Shown here: positions 1 to 6,767 of the stretch, in pieces
Layout: every line of letters begins with the position of its first letter
Numbering within the stretch: position 1 is the first letter of the stretch
Source of the DNA: JBOGIF01 sp050742415
GTDB taxonomy: Bacteria; Actinomycetota; Acidimicrobiia; Acidimicrobiales; AC-14
Direction of reading: 5' to 3'
Assembly: GCA_050742415.1 (NCBI GenBank)
Contig: JBOGIF010000036.1
Location: 1-9,133, forward strand
DNA: 9,133 nucleotides
Notes under the pieces: model-generated
Told to the model about the DNA's origin: nothing
The model's database searches: none
What the model saw: only the letters and a program-made list of their open reading frames with translations
Program-made: the position numbers and the translations under genes

Positions 1-1520
1 CCGTTGTACTGGCCGAGCTCGACGCGCTTGGGGTCGACCAGGATCAGGCGCACCTGCTCGGGCGTGGCTCGGGCCAGGATCGACGTGACGAGTGAGTTGA
101 TGCACGAGGACTTGCCCGCTCCGGTGGCGCCGGCGATCAGGATGTGCGGGGCCTCGGCCAGGTTGACCATCACCGGCCGCCCGGCGATGTCGCGGCCCAT
201 CGCCACCTCCAGAGGGTGGACCGCCCGCTGGGCCTCGGCGCTCGTGAGGATGTCGCCCAAGAGCACGAGCTGGCGAGCCTTGTTCGGCACCTCCACCCCG
301 ATGGCCGAGCGGCCCGGGATCGGGGCCAGTATGCGGACGTCGGCCGACGCCATGGCGTAGGCGATGTCCTTGTGCAGGTTGGTGACACGAGCCACCTTGA
401 CGCCCGGTCCGAGGGCCAGCTCGTAGCGCGTGACCGTGGGCCCGACGGTCATCCCCACGAGCGTCGTGTCGACGCCGTGGGCGGCCAGCGCCGCCTCCAA
501 TGCGCGGCCCTCGGCCTCCACGAGCCGGGTGTCGACCTCGTGAGCCTTGCCCCGCTTCAACAGGGTGAGCGGCGGCAGCTTCCAGGCGCTGGGCTCGCCC
601 GCCGGGCCGAGGCCGATGGACAGTTGCTCGGCTGCAGGGTCGGGCTCGGTCGGCACATGAACCGCGATGGTCGGCGCGGTGGCGTCCGCCGTCCCGGTGT
701 CGTCCGGCTCGGCTTCCGTCTCGGTTGCAGGCTCCGGCCTGGCCTCGGGCGGCATTCGCAGGACCGGCTCGGGGGAGGCGGGACCAATGGTGTCGTCGAG
801 GGGCACGGGGGGTGGGAAGAGCGACGACAGGGCGCGGCCGACTCCACTTGCGCCTCGGCGGGCCAGCGCCGCAATCGTCATCGTCCTCGACGCCGCGGCC
901 TTCACCGACGTGCGGGTCACGACCAGCAGGCCTATACCGAGGATGGCCAGCAGGACTGCCGCCGCTCCCCCGGTGGCCAGCACCGAGCGCAAGGGCACGG
1001 CGACGGCCGTCCCCAGCAGCCCGCCGGCCTGTCGTAGAGCATCTTTCGGGGCGCCGAACCCCTCACCCCGGGCGCCGAGATGGATGAAGCCGCTGGCGGA
1101 CACCAACACGAGGGTGAGCCCGACCAACAAGCGGGACGGGTCCTCCAACGGACGCCGGCCCAAGACCAGGATGCCGGTGGCAATCAGACCGAGGGGCAGG
1201 CCGTAGCGACCGAGGCCGATGGCAGCACCGGCCGACGCGGCCAGGCTGCGGCCCACCGGACCGGCCAGGTCACCGTAGACAGCGAGTCCCATCACCAGGC
1301 CGGCCGCCAGGAGAAAGAGACCGGTTACGTCGTGGGCGTGGCCGCCGAGCGCATGGCCACGAGCGCGGGGCTTGCGGCCAACGGTCTTGCGGGAGCTTTT
1401 CGGGGCCCTGGTAGGCGACCTCGCGGGTTTGCGGGCCGGCCTCCTCTTCGACTTCGCGGTTGCACCGGACGGGCGCCGCGCTGGCTGACCCTTCGTCCTG
1501 GTGGCCACCGGTCCCTTCAC
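1..1520 (-). CDS. ftsK: FtsK/SpoIIIE DNA translocase, N-terminal part
   Basis: This is a membrane-anchored, ATP-driven double-stranded DNA pump that moves chromosomal DNA at the division septum. The gene is cut by the left window edge, so 506 codons are visible and the rest of the motor and the gamma DNA-reading domain are missing. Residues 1-60 are a very basic, Ala/Pro/Lys/Arg-rich cytoplasmic tail. About four hydrophobic segments follow (roughly 65-82, 95-120, 130-148 and 182-205), then an acidic Pro-rich linker to about 300. The motor then begins, with the FtsK-typical GMTVGPTVTRYEL and IPGRSAIGVEVPN sequences, the Walker A motif GATGAGKS at about 464-471 and VDPKRVEL near the edge. The start is the GTG at 1520, because it is the first start codon after the in-frame TAG at 1569-1571; it has no clear Shine-Dalgarno. 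The identification is firm; only the exact start is open. Confidence 0.96.
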   Translation of the reverse strand, partial: MKGPVATRTKGQPARRPSGATAKSKRRPARKPARSPTRAPKSSRKTVGRKPRARGHALGGHAHDVTGLFLLAAGLVMGLAVYGDLAGPVGRSLAASAGAAIGLGRYGLPLGLIATGILVLGRRPLEDPSRLLVGLTLVLVSASGFIHLGARGEGFGAPKDALRQAGGLLGTAVAVPLRSVLATGGAAAVLLAILGIGLLVVTRTSVKAAASRTMTIAALARRGASGVGRALSSLFPPPVPLDDTIGPASPEPVLRMPPEARPEPATETEAEPDDTGTADATAPTIAVHVPTEPDPAAEQLSIGLGPAGEPSAWKLPPLTLLKRGKAHEVDTRLVEAEGRALEAALAAHGVDTTLVGMTVGPTVTRYELALGPGVKVARVTNLHKDIAYAMASADVRILAPIPGRSAIGVEVPNKARQLVLLGDILTSAEAQRAVHPLEVAMGRDIAGRPVMVNLAEAPHILIAGATGAGKSSCINSLVTSILARATPEQVRLILVDPKRVELGQYN

Positions 1521-1575
1521 AGTGGCAACAACGCTAACACCAGCAACAGCCCGGAGACCGCTCTGGGACTATCCC

Positions 1576-1821
1576 TCATGGCGCTTCGCCCATGTCCTTC
1601 AGGGCTGTGGCCAGCGCCACTCGCAGCCGGCGGGCCGTCGAGGGCGCCAGGTGGGCGACAAGGCCCGCTCCCGGCCGGCTCACCTCCTCGAAGGTCACCT
1701 CGACCCGAAGGTCGTTGCATGCATCGCAGTCGTCGAGTGCGGCAACGGCCCAGGCGAGCTGGGCCCGTTCGTCATCGTCTTCGGGGTGGTCGTCGCGGCC
1801 GTAGTCGGACAGCTTCTTCAT
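1576..1821 (-). CDS. Hypothetical 81-residue protein upstream of ftsK
   Basis: I do not recognise this family. The protein begins with an acidic stretch (MKKLSDYGRDDHPEDDDE), has a helical segment with a CDAC cysteine pair near residues 32-35, a strand-like LRVEVTFEEV segment, and an Arg/Ala-rich helix at the end (TARRLRVALATALKDM). It looks like a small soluble cytoplasmic protein. The CxxC pair alone is too little to claim a metal site. It lies 55 bases upstream of the ftsK start on the same strand, so the two could be cotranscribed. The Shine-Dalgarno is weak (GATGGG just before the ATG). High GC at third codon positions and a balanced, protein-like composition favour a real gene over the overlapping frames on the other strand. 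Confidence 0.7.
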   Translation of the reverse strand: MKKLSDYGRDDHPEDDDERAQLAWAVAALDDCDACNDLRVEVTFEEVSRPGAGLVAHLAPSTARRLRVALATALKDMGEAP

Positions 1822-2099
1822 CGGCCCATCTCAGCACGACTCGCCTGGCTCGCCGGTGTAGCCGGCGGTGGTGCGGTCGGCAGGACTGAGCTGATTGAAG
1901 TCATCCAGCGAGCAGCTCGTGTGGTGACACGGGCCACCGGGCGGTACCGGGAACTGCTCGCGTCGTTGGCTGAGGGCCCGCCGCAGGTTGCGGTGGTGCT
2001 CGATGCCGTGCTGGGCGAGGCGTTCCGGCGGGCCCGTTCGTTGAACTGGGGTTCTCATGAGGTCCGCCGCCAGGCCGAGCGCCCGCCCGGAGGTGGAGG
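1822..2099. other. Spacer between helicase and small hypothetical gene; no confident gene
   Basis: No convincing gene is seen here. Two open frames compete. On the minus strand an ATG at 2058 opens a 75-codon frame that ends with TGA at 1831-1833, nine bases before the next ATG; its translation is rich in His, Cys and Pro and has a poor ribosome site. On the plus strand, roughly 1890-2060 reads as amphipathic helix (for example RYRELLASLAEGPP and VVLDAVLGEAFRRARSL) with GC-rich third positions, but it has no good start and runs without a stop into the antisense of the helicase gene. It may be a decayed gene fragment. No clear terminator with a T-tract is visible after the helicase stop. Confidence 0.4.
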
Positions 2100-3749
2100 T
2101 CAGGAGCTGAGGCAGAGGAATGAGTTGAGCTCGTCGGCCTCGCTCGGGCAAGAGCGGAAGCTACGCACCCGGTCGGCGACACCGGTCACCTCGTCGAGGA
2201 AGTCCTCGTGGGCGCCGAGTGCGGGGTCCTCGACGGTGCCCCGTACGTGGACCACCACGAAGCGCGCTCGGCGCCCGTCGGGCTTGGGTCGCAGAACCCG
2301 GCCCATCCTTTGGATCATCTGTCGGCGGCTCCGGCTCGACGCCACGATGACGGCGAGGTCGGCGGCGGGCACGTCGACCCCCTCGTCGAGCACCTGGGGG
2401 GCGGTCACGACCTGCAGGTGGCCGTCGTGGAAGGCGGCCAGCACCGAGAGGCGAGCGGCGCCGTCGAGCCCGGAGTGGATGGCGGCCGCCCCGAGGCCTG
2501 CTTGGCGCAGGGCCTTGGCGGCCCGCTCCGACGACTGGATCGTCTGGGTGAACACGATCGCCCGCTTCGCGGCCCGCAGCGCCGGTACCAGGCTGTCGAG
2601 GGTTGCCGTCTTGGCCGGTGTCTCGGCCAGCAATCGCCGGCGGTCCGCCATGGCCCGGAGATAGCCGCGGGCGGCAGTGCCGGCAGGGCTGTGACCGTGG
2701 CTGCGTGCCAGCATGGAGGTCGTCCGCAGGAATACCCCGATGGGCTCGGCCGGGACACCGAACCGGGTGATCAGGATGGCACGCGCCCTCGCCAGCTCGA
2801 GCGAGAGGTCGTCGTAGGTGGCCCGCTCGTCCTCGTCGAAGTCGACCCCGACCAGGGCGACGACGAAGTGGGCCGCGACGCCATCCGCGATCGCACGGCG
2901 GTAGCCCATACGGAAACAGGTACGTCCGAAGTAGGGCATCAGCCAGGCCAGATGGCCGTCGTCGGCACGCTCGAAGGTCGCGCTGAGCCCGAGCCGTCTC
3001 GTGAAACCGGCTTCCAGGGCCGCCCGGTTCATGTCCGTTCCGTACCGGTGGCACTCGTCGCCGATGAGCAGCCCACCGGGTCGACGAGGTCGCAGTTCGG
3101 CGTCGCGGGCGGAGTTGACGATGGCGACAAGGACGTCGTCGTTGCCCATGCGGTCGTGGTGCCCGGCGCCCAGAAGACCGATGGTGGCGCCGGGTGGGAG
3201 GTGGCGAGCAAGCGCTACCTGCCACTGCCGGAGCAGTTCGGCGGTGGGAACCAGTACGCACACCTGCCCGCCGCGCGCCAGTTCCTGAGCCGCGGCGGCG
3301 ATCCCGACCATGGTCTTGCCCGTGCCGGTGACAGCCTCGATCACCCCCCGCCCGCCGCGGCCCAGCCAGGCGCCCATCGCCTCCACCTGCCAGGCGTAGA
3401 GCGGCGGAAGCCGGTTGGTAGTGGTGGCGCCGGTGGCCCCGTTGCCGCCGTTGTCGCCGTTGTCGCCGTTGTCGCCGCACCCGTTGACCGACCACCAACG
3501 CGGCGGCACGGATATGTCGACTCTGAAACGCCCCGGGTGGGCCTGCAGGACAGTGGCCACGTCGGCGGCCGTGATCGACACCCGGCCCTGCGCTCGCAGT
3601 GAGTCGCGAAGCTGAACCGCCGTCCGCCCCGGCGCCGCGGCAAGCACGGCCGCCACTTCTTCCACCGCGCTCAGTGCGCCACCCCCTACGGGTCCGTCAC
3701 TCTCCGGCAGGCCGGACCTCGCCGGCGTCAGCGCCCTCGAGCTCGGCAT
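2100..3749 (-). CDS. Superfamily 2 DEAD/DEAH-type helicase (DECH box), last gene of the five-gene unit
   Basis: This is an ATP-dependent nucleic-acid helicase or translocase. Residues about 27-85 form a winged-helix-like segment, followed by a Gly/Asn/Asp linker (92-110). The helicase core has a Q-motif-like YAWQVEAM (118-125), Walker A AVTGTGKT (139-146), motif Ia VPTAEL (167-172), motif II DECH (231-234), motif III SAT (256-258), motif IV VFTQT (399-403), motif V DEGVDVP (455-461) and motif VI QRMGRVLRP (480-488). The motif set fits the XPB/Rad25-ComFA-like branch, and every catalytic motif is intact. At 549 residues it is shorter than the Lhr-like helicases (BrxHI) of BREX type 2. The start is uncertain: the ATG at 3749 overlaps the upstream ATPase gene by 53 bases, whereas the GTG at 3665 would leave a 31-base gap and still keep the whole winged helix. 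The coupling suggests it works with the ATPases encoded upstream. Confidence 0.93.
   Translation of the reverse strand: MPSSRALTPARSGLPESDGPVGGGALSAVEEVAAVLAAAPGRTAVQLRDSLRAQGRVSITAADVATVLQAHPGRFRVDISVPPRWWSVNGCGDNGDNGDNGGNGATGATTTNRLPPLYAWQVEAMGAWLGRGGRGVIEAVTGTGKTMVGIAAAAQELARGGQVCVLVPTAELLRQWQVALARHLPPGATIGLLGAGHHDRMGNDDVLVAIVNSARDAELRPRRPGGLLIGDECHRYGTDMNRAALEAGFTRRLGLSATFERADDGHLAWLMPYFGRTCFRMGYRRAIADGVAAHFVVALVGVDFDEDERATYDDLSLELARARAILITRFGVPAEPIGVFLRTTSMLARSHGHSPAGTAARGYLRAMADRRRLLAETPAKTATLDSLVPALRAAKRAIVFTQTIQSSERAAKALRQAGLGAAAIHSGLDGAARLSVLAAFHDGHLQVVTAPQVLDEGVDVPAADLAVIVASSRSRRQMIQRMGRVLRPKPDGRRARFVVVHVRGTVEDPALGAHEDFLDEVTGVADRVRSFRSCPSEADELNSFLCLSS
3441..3476. repeat. 9-bp tandem repeat, four units, inside the helicase gene
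   Basis: Four head-to-tail 9-base units (one gttgccgcc followed by three gttgtcgcc) encode a Gly-Asp-Asn repeat that is part of the flexible linker between the winged-helix segment and the helicase core. Because the unit is three codons long, gain or loss of units would keep the frame and only change the linker length. Confidence 0.9.
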
Positions 3750-5004
3750 CCTCGGTGAGATCGACGAGCACCTCGGTCACGGCCATGTCCGGCACGTAGG
3801 TCGGGTCGAGCCGGCTCAGGTCCCACTCGTTGATCCATGCGCGCACGTACTGGCGCATCCGGTTGGACGGCAGGCGCTCGAGGCCCTCGACGTCGGGCGG
3901 GTCCCACCCGAAGGCACCGGCGTGGATGTCCCTGAGCTTGGCGTAGGTGCGGTCGAGCTCGTCACGGTCCGGGGGCTGCAGCCGGATCTGGTCGCGCTCG
4001 ATCGCCCGCATGCCCGCCTCGGCCTGGACAGCCAGCAGGTCGTTCTCAGCCGTGCCCTTCATGCGTAGGCGTTTGGGGATCAGCTCCACATCGTTCTTGC
4101 CCACCAGCACCTGAGCCTCGAAATCGTCGACGGTGGTCAGGACCGAGCACAAGGGTGCCGCCGGATCGTCGCGGTCACCCCGGACCCACCGGGCAACCTC
4201 GCCGTAGGACTTGGCCCGCGCCAGCAGCGAGTACCGGCCGATCAGCTCTACCTCGTCGAGCAGCACGACCCAGCCGTGGTACCCGGCGGCCCGCATCAGC
4301 CGGGGCACGAACCGGAAGCGCTCCAGGGCCAGGCTACGTTCGGTGGTCTTGGCCAGGGCGTAGGTCGAGCCCGCCCCCGCCTCCTTCAGCCGGCGGCGCA
4401 GGTCGGCCACCGGCAGGCGCTCACCGCCCCAGAACCGCACGATCCGGTCGGCAAACTCAGCGTCGCCCCGGGCGTACTCGTAGAGGAACAGGCTGGCCGC
4501 GAACCGGCTGTCGACGGGAGCGTCGTCGCGGTGGAGCCAGCGGTAGAGCCCGGCGTAGTCCGGCGAGTCAGCTTGTAGCGCAGCCACGATCTCGTCGATA
4601 GCCGAGCCTGGCCGGCGCGGGACCCTGGCGTCGTCGATGGCGGCCCGGAACACCTTGACCGGGTCGTGGAGCGCCGTCTCCTTGGAGATGACGACCTTGG
4701 AGACGACGAAGCCCGCGCCAAGCGCCAGGTGGGCAAGGTGCTCGAGGACGTGGCTCTTGCCCGAACCGAAGCCACCGCTGATCAACATCCCGCCCGGCGG
4801 TTCGTCACTCGGGACCCGGTTGCGGACGGTGTCGAGGAGCTCGGTGAACCGGTCCTCGACGGCGGTCTGCAGCGACCCGAGGGCCGACACTGCGTCACGG
4901 TTAGGAACCCCGGCCCGGAGTGCCTCGAGGGCGCGTCTGCTCTGCATCGCGTCGCTCATGTGCTGGTCGCTGCGGTCCGGCCCTGTGCTTAGGTCCTCGC
5001 TCAT
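3697..5004 (-). CDS. BrxC/BrxD-type (DUF2791) P-loop ATPase, intact
   Basis: This 435-residue protein is an AAA-like P-loop ATPase resembling BrxD of BREX type 2 systems. The N-terminus carries the typical RRALEALRAGVPNRDAV sequence (23-39). Walker A is GGFGSGKS (77-84), followed by a helix and the strand FVVSKVVIS (99-107). Walker B is WVVLLDEVEL (245-254), with the DE pair expected of an active ATPase. A sensor-like strand LCSVLTT (285-291), a basic KRLRMK (311-316) and a C-terminal SNRMRQYVRAWINEWD (380-395) also fit the family. The start is the ATG at 5004, which overlaps the stop of the preceding gene by 4 bases (ATGA) with GGGAGG nine bases upstream; the longer open frame reaching 5505 would overlap that gene heavily and is unlikely. 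Translational coupling to the degenerate ATPase before it points to a shared complex. The acidic C-terminal tail is probably disordered. Confidence 0.92.
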   Translation of the reverse strand: MSEDLSTGPDRSDQHMSDAMQSRRALEALRAGVPNRDAVSALGSLQTAVEDRFTELLDTVRNRVPSDEPPGGMLISGGFGSGKSHVLEHLAHLALGAGFVVSKVVISKETALHDPVKVFRAAIDDARVPRRPGSAIDEIVAALQADSPDYAGLYRWLHRDDAPVDSRFAASLFLYEYARGDAEFADRIVRFWGGERLPVADLRRRLKEAGAGSTYALAKTTERSLALERFRFVPRLMRAAGYHGWVVLLDEVELIGRYSLLARAKSYGEVARWVRGDRDDPAAPLCSVLTTVDDFEAQVLVGKNDVELIPKRLRMKGTAENDLLAVQAEAGMRAIERDQIRLQPPDRDELDRTYAKLRDIHAGAFGWDPPDVEGLERLPSNRMRQYVRAWINEWDLSRLDPTYVPDMAVTEVLVDLTEDAELEGADAGEVRPAGE

Positions 5005-5960
5005 GCAGCGTCGCCTCCCAGGCGGACCAGCGACGAGTACGGGTTTTCGCGGTTGCGGTCCCGGACCTCGTCGTGGATTCGCAGTTTCAACGCCTGGTAG
5101 GCGTCGATGCCCCGGTTGGGATCGGTGAGGAGGTCGCGTGAGGCGACCACTACGACGCAGCAGTGCGTGAGCTCGTCGGTGTTGTCGACCAGTTGGCGCA
5201 ACAGCTCGTAGGCGTCCATCAGCGCGGCCCGCGTGTAGTACACACCGCTGCGCTCCTCGGGCCTGGGGCGGCGGGCGAAGGCCAGCCGGCGGATGTCGAG
5301 CTCCAGGACCAGTCCGGCCATGCCGTTGGTCGCCAACCAGTGCGACAGCGAAAAGAGCATCTGGCGGCCGTTGTGCCGCCCGATCCGTCGGAAGATCATG
5401 GCCGAGCGCAGCATCGAGATCTGGCGCAGGTCGCCGGTGAGCCACTCCAGCACGGCCCCGTGCTCGGTGTCGGTGACCTGGCCGGAGCGCAGCTGGGCTT
5501 GGCACAAGCGGAGCATGGCGGTGCGGAACTCGCCGACCATGGCGTAGTCGCGTTGCACGTCCTGCTGAAGCTGGCGGTTCACGTCACGGCCCAGCTCCCC
5601 CGCGTCAACCCCGTGCGAGGCAGCTACCGCATCCAGCGACACGTCGTCGCTGTCCTCGGCGACGGGATGGGCGACGGTGGCGAGCGCACGGCGCACCGCC
5701 GTCGTGGCCAGGCTGTCCCAGTCCACTTGGCGGGCCACGTCGAAGAAAACCTGGTCCATCATGTGGATCCTTGTCGCCGCTGCGTCGACCCTCGCCGGCA
5801 GGTAACGACCAGTCTTCGCCCCGGCCCGGACGGCAGCACTGAAGGCTTCGGCCGCGCCGTCGCGGGCGACGACGAACTTCACCGCCGCCCCGCCGTCGTG
5901 CACGTAGGACGCCAGGTACTCGCTCTCGAGGAACGCGGCGTAGTCGTCGACGTCGATCAC
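5001..5960 (-). CDS. Degenerate BrxD-like ATPase paralogue (319 residues)
   Basis: The layout follows the BrxC/BrxD ATPase fold, but the nucleotide-binding residues are gone. The N-terminal strand AAVKFVVARDGAAEAF (25-40) sits where a Walker A (GxxGxGKT/S) would be expected and has no Lys-Thr/Ser. The strand GLVLELDIRRL (216-226) takes the Walker B place and lacks the catalytic Glu. The later segment ELLRQLVDNTDEL...VVVVASRDLLTDPNRGIDAYQALKLRI (252-295) resembles the sensor-strand and 'DPxRG..Y.AL..R' part of BrxD proteins. It is therefore probably a non-hydrolysing partner or scaffold of the intact ATPase encoded next. The start is the GTG at 5960, overlapping the previous stop by 4 bases (GTGA), with GAGGAGG just upstream. 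The family assignment rests on recalled family patterns, not on an alignment. Confidence 0.85.
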   Translation of the reverse strand: MIDVDDYAAFLESEYLASYVHDGGAAVKFVVARDGAAEAFSAAVRAGAKTGRYLPARVDAAATRIHMMDQVFFDVARQVDWDSLATTAVRRALATVAHPVAEDSDDVSLDAVAASHGVDAGELGRDVNRQLQQDVQRDYAMVGEFRTAMLRLCQAQLRSGQVTDTEHGAVLEWLTGDLRQISMLRSAMIFRRIGRHNGRQMLFSLSHWLATNGMAGLVLELDIRRLAFARRPRPEERSGVYYTRAALMDAYELLRQLVDNTDELTHCCVVVVASRDLLTDPNRGIDAYQALKLRIHDEVRDRNRENPYSSLVRLGGDAA

Positions 5961-6739
5961 GAGCCCCCCTCCTCGAAGCTGATCCCGGCATACAGCTTGG
6001 TCTGACCGGACCGGGTGACGGTGGTGAACAGGCCCGATCCCCGGGTGAGGGCGCTGGCCGGGAGGTGCAGCCTGCGGCCGTCCTTTGTGTGAGTCGTACC
6101 GTCCAGGTCGAGGAGGTACAGGTCCCGGGCGAACTCTTGTTTGGTGTAGTCACGGGCCGCTCCGGGGAGCACCGTGAGCACCGCGTAGACGTCGGCCAGC
6201 TTCACCGTTGCGCCGGGTCGGGCACCGTGGCGAGCCCTTGACAGGTCGTAGCCGTCGGCCAGTGCCTCGAGGAACGCCTCGGCCTTGAACTTGGGCGGCT
6301 TGGACTGAAGCGCCTTCAGGGTGGCCACGAGCACCGAGGGGCGGGTGCGGCGATCCTTCTTCTTGTCGATCAACACGGTGCTGTCCGACGCCACCGCGAC
6401 GATGGCCGGGTAGCAGAGTATGCGGTCGTCGTACTCGAAGGCCGCAAGGCCCTCCTCCGCCGCGAGGGCGAGGATCTCCTTGGCATAGCCGCCACCGGAG
6501 AAGTAGGTCGCCTCGTCGAACCTCCAGGCGTCGCGGGTGTCGCGGGTGGTCGCCGCGGCCGCGTCGGCCAGGCGTACCGAGGCGTCCATGCCCTGGCGCA
6601 GCTCGCGAAGCTGACCGGCCGCAGCAGCGGCTCTGACCTTCTTGGCACCCTTGAGCGCCGAGGCCAGGTTGCGGACAGCGTTGTCGGCTTCGCGCTCGAT
6701 CTCCGCGAGGGCCTGCTCGAGGTTGTTGGTGTCGGTCAT
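5957..6739 (-). CDS. Uncharacterised 260-residue protein of the ATPase-helicase operon
   Basis: I do not recognise this family. Residues 5-65 are Ala/Glu/Lys/Arg-rich and likely a coiled coil or helical bundle. The remainder is a mixed alpha/beta globular part with conserved-looking segments: LCYPAIVAVASDSTVLIDKK (108-127), RPSVLVATLKALQSKP (133-148), ADGYDL (161-166) and YTKQEFARDLYLLD (198-211), then a Thr-rich stretch. No signal peptide, membrane segment, nuclease or methyltransferase motif is evident. The start is the ATG at 6739, preceded by GGGAGAGGA at good spacing; an upstream ATG at 6829 would overlap the previous gene and is less likely. It lies 28 bases after the 591-residue gene, and its stop overlaps the next start by 4 bases, so its product is probably an obligatory partner, perhaps an adaptor between the DNA-binding protein and the ATPases. 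Confidence 0.88.
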   Translation of the reverse strand: MTDTNNLEQALAEIEREADNAVRNLASALKGAKKVRAAAAAGQLRELRQGMDASVRLADAAAATTRDTRDAWRFDEATYFSGGGYAKEILALAAEEGLAAFEYDDRILCYPAIVAVASDSTVLIDKKKDRRTRPSVLVATLKALQSKPPKFKAEAFLEALADGYDLSRARHGARPGATVKLADVYAVLTVLPGAARDYTKQEFARDLYLLDLDGTTHTKDGRRLHLPASALTRGSGLFTTVTRSGQTKLYAGISFEEGGS

Positions 6740-6767
6740 GTCGTCCTCTCCCGTAGATCGGCGCTGT

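Noticed and set aside
144..1206. Plus-strand frames opposite ftsK
   Set aside because: The minus strand encodes an unmistakable FtsK with membrane segments and a Walker A motif.
3441..3476. CRISPR-like repeats
   Set aside because: The units are 9 bases long, have no spacers and encode a Gly-Asp-Asn linker within the helicase.
2161..3498. 445-codon minus-strand frame within the helicase gene
   Set aside because: Arg/Pro/Gly-rich shadow frame with no recognisable domain, fully contained in the real helicase gene.
2208..3602. Long plus-strand open frame opposite the helicase gene
   Set aside because: The opposite strand encodes a helicase with every motif intact; the plus frame has low-complexity Gly/Arg/His/Asp-rich sequence typical of antisense frames in GC-rich DNA.
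5005..5505. Longer N-terminus for the intact ATPase
   Set aside because: It would overlap the 319-residue gene by about 500 bases and its translation is Arg/Pro-rich noise; the ATG at 5004 has the ATGA overlap and a ribosome binding site.
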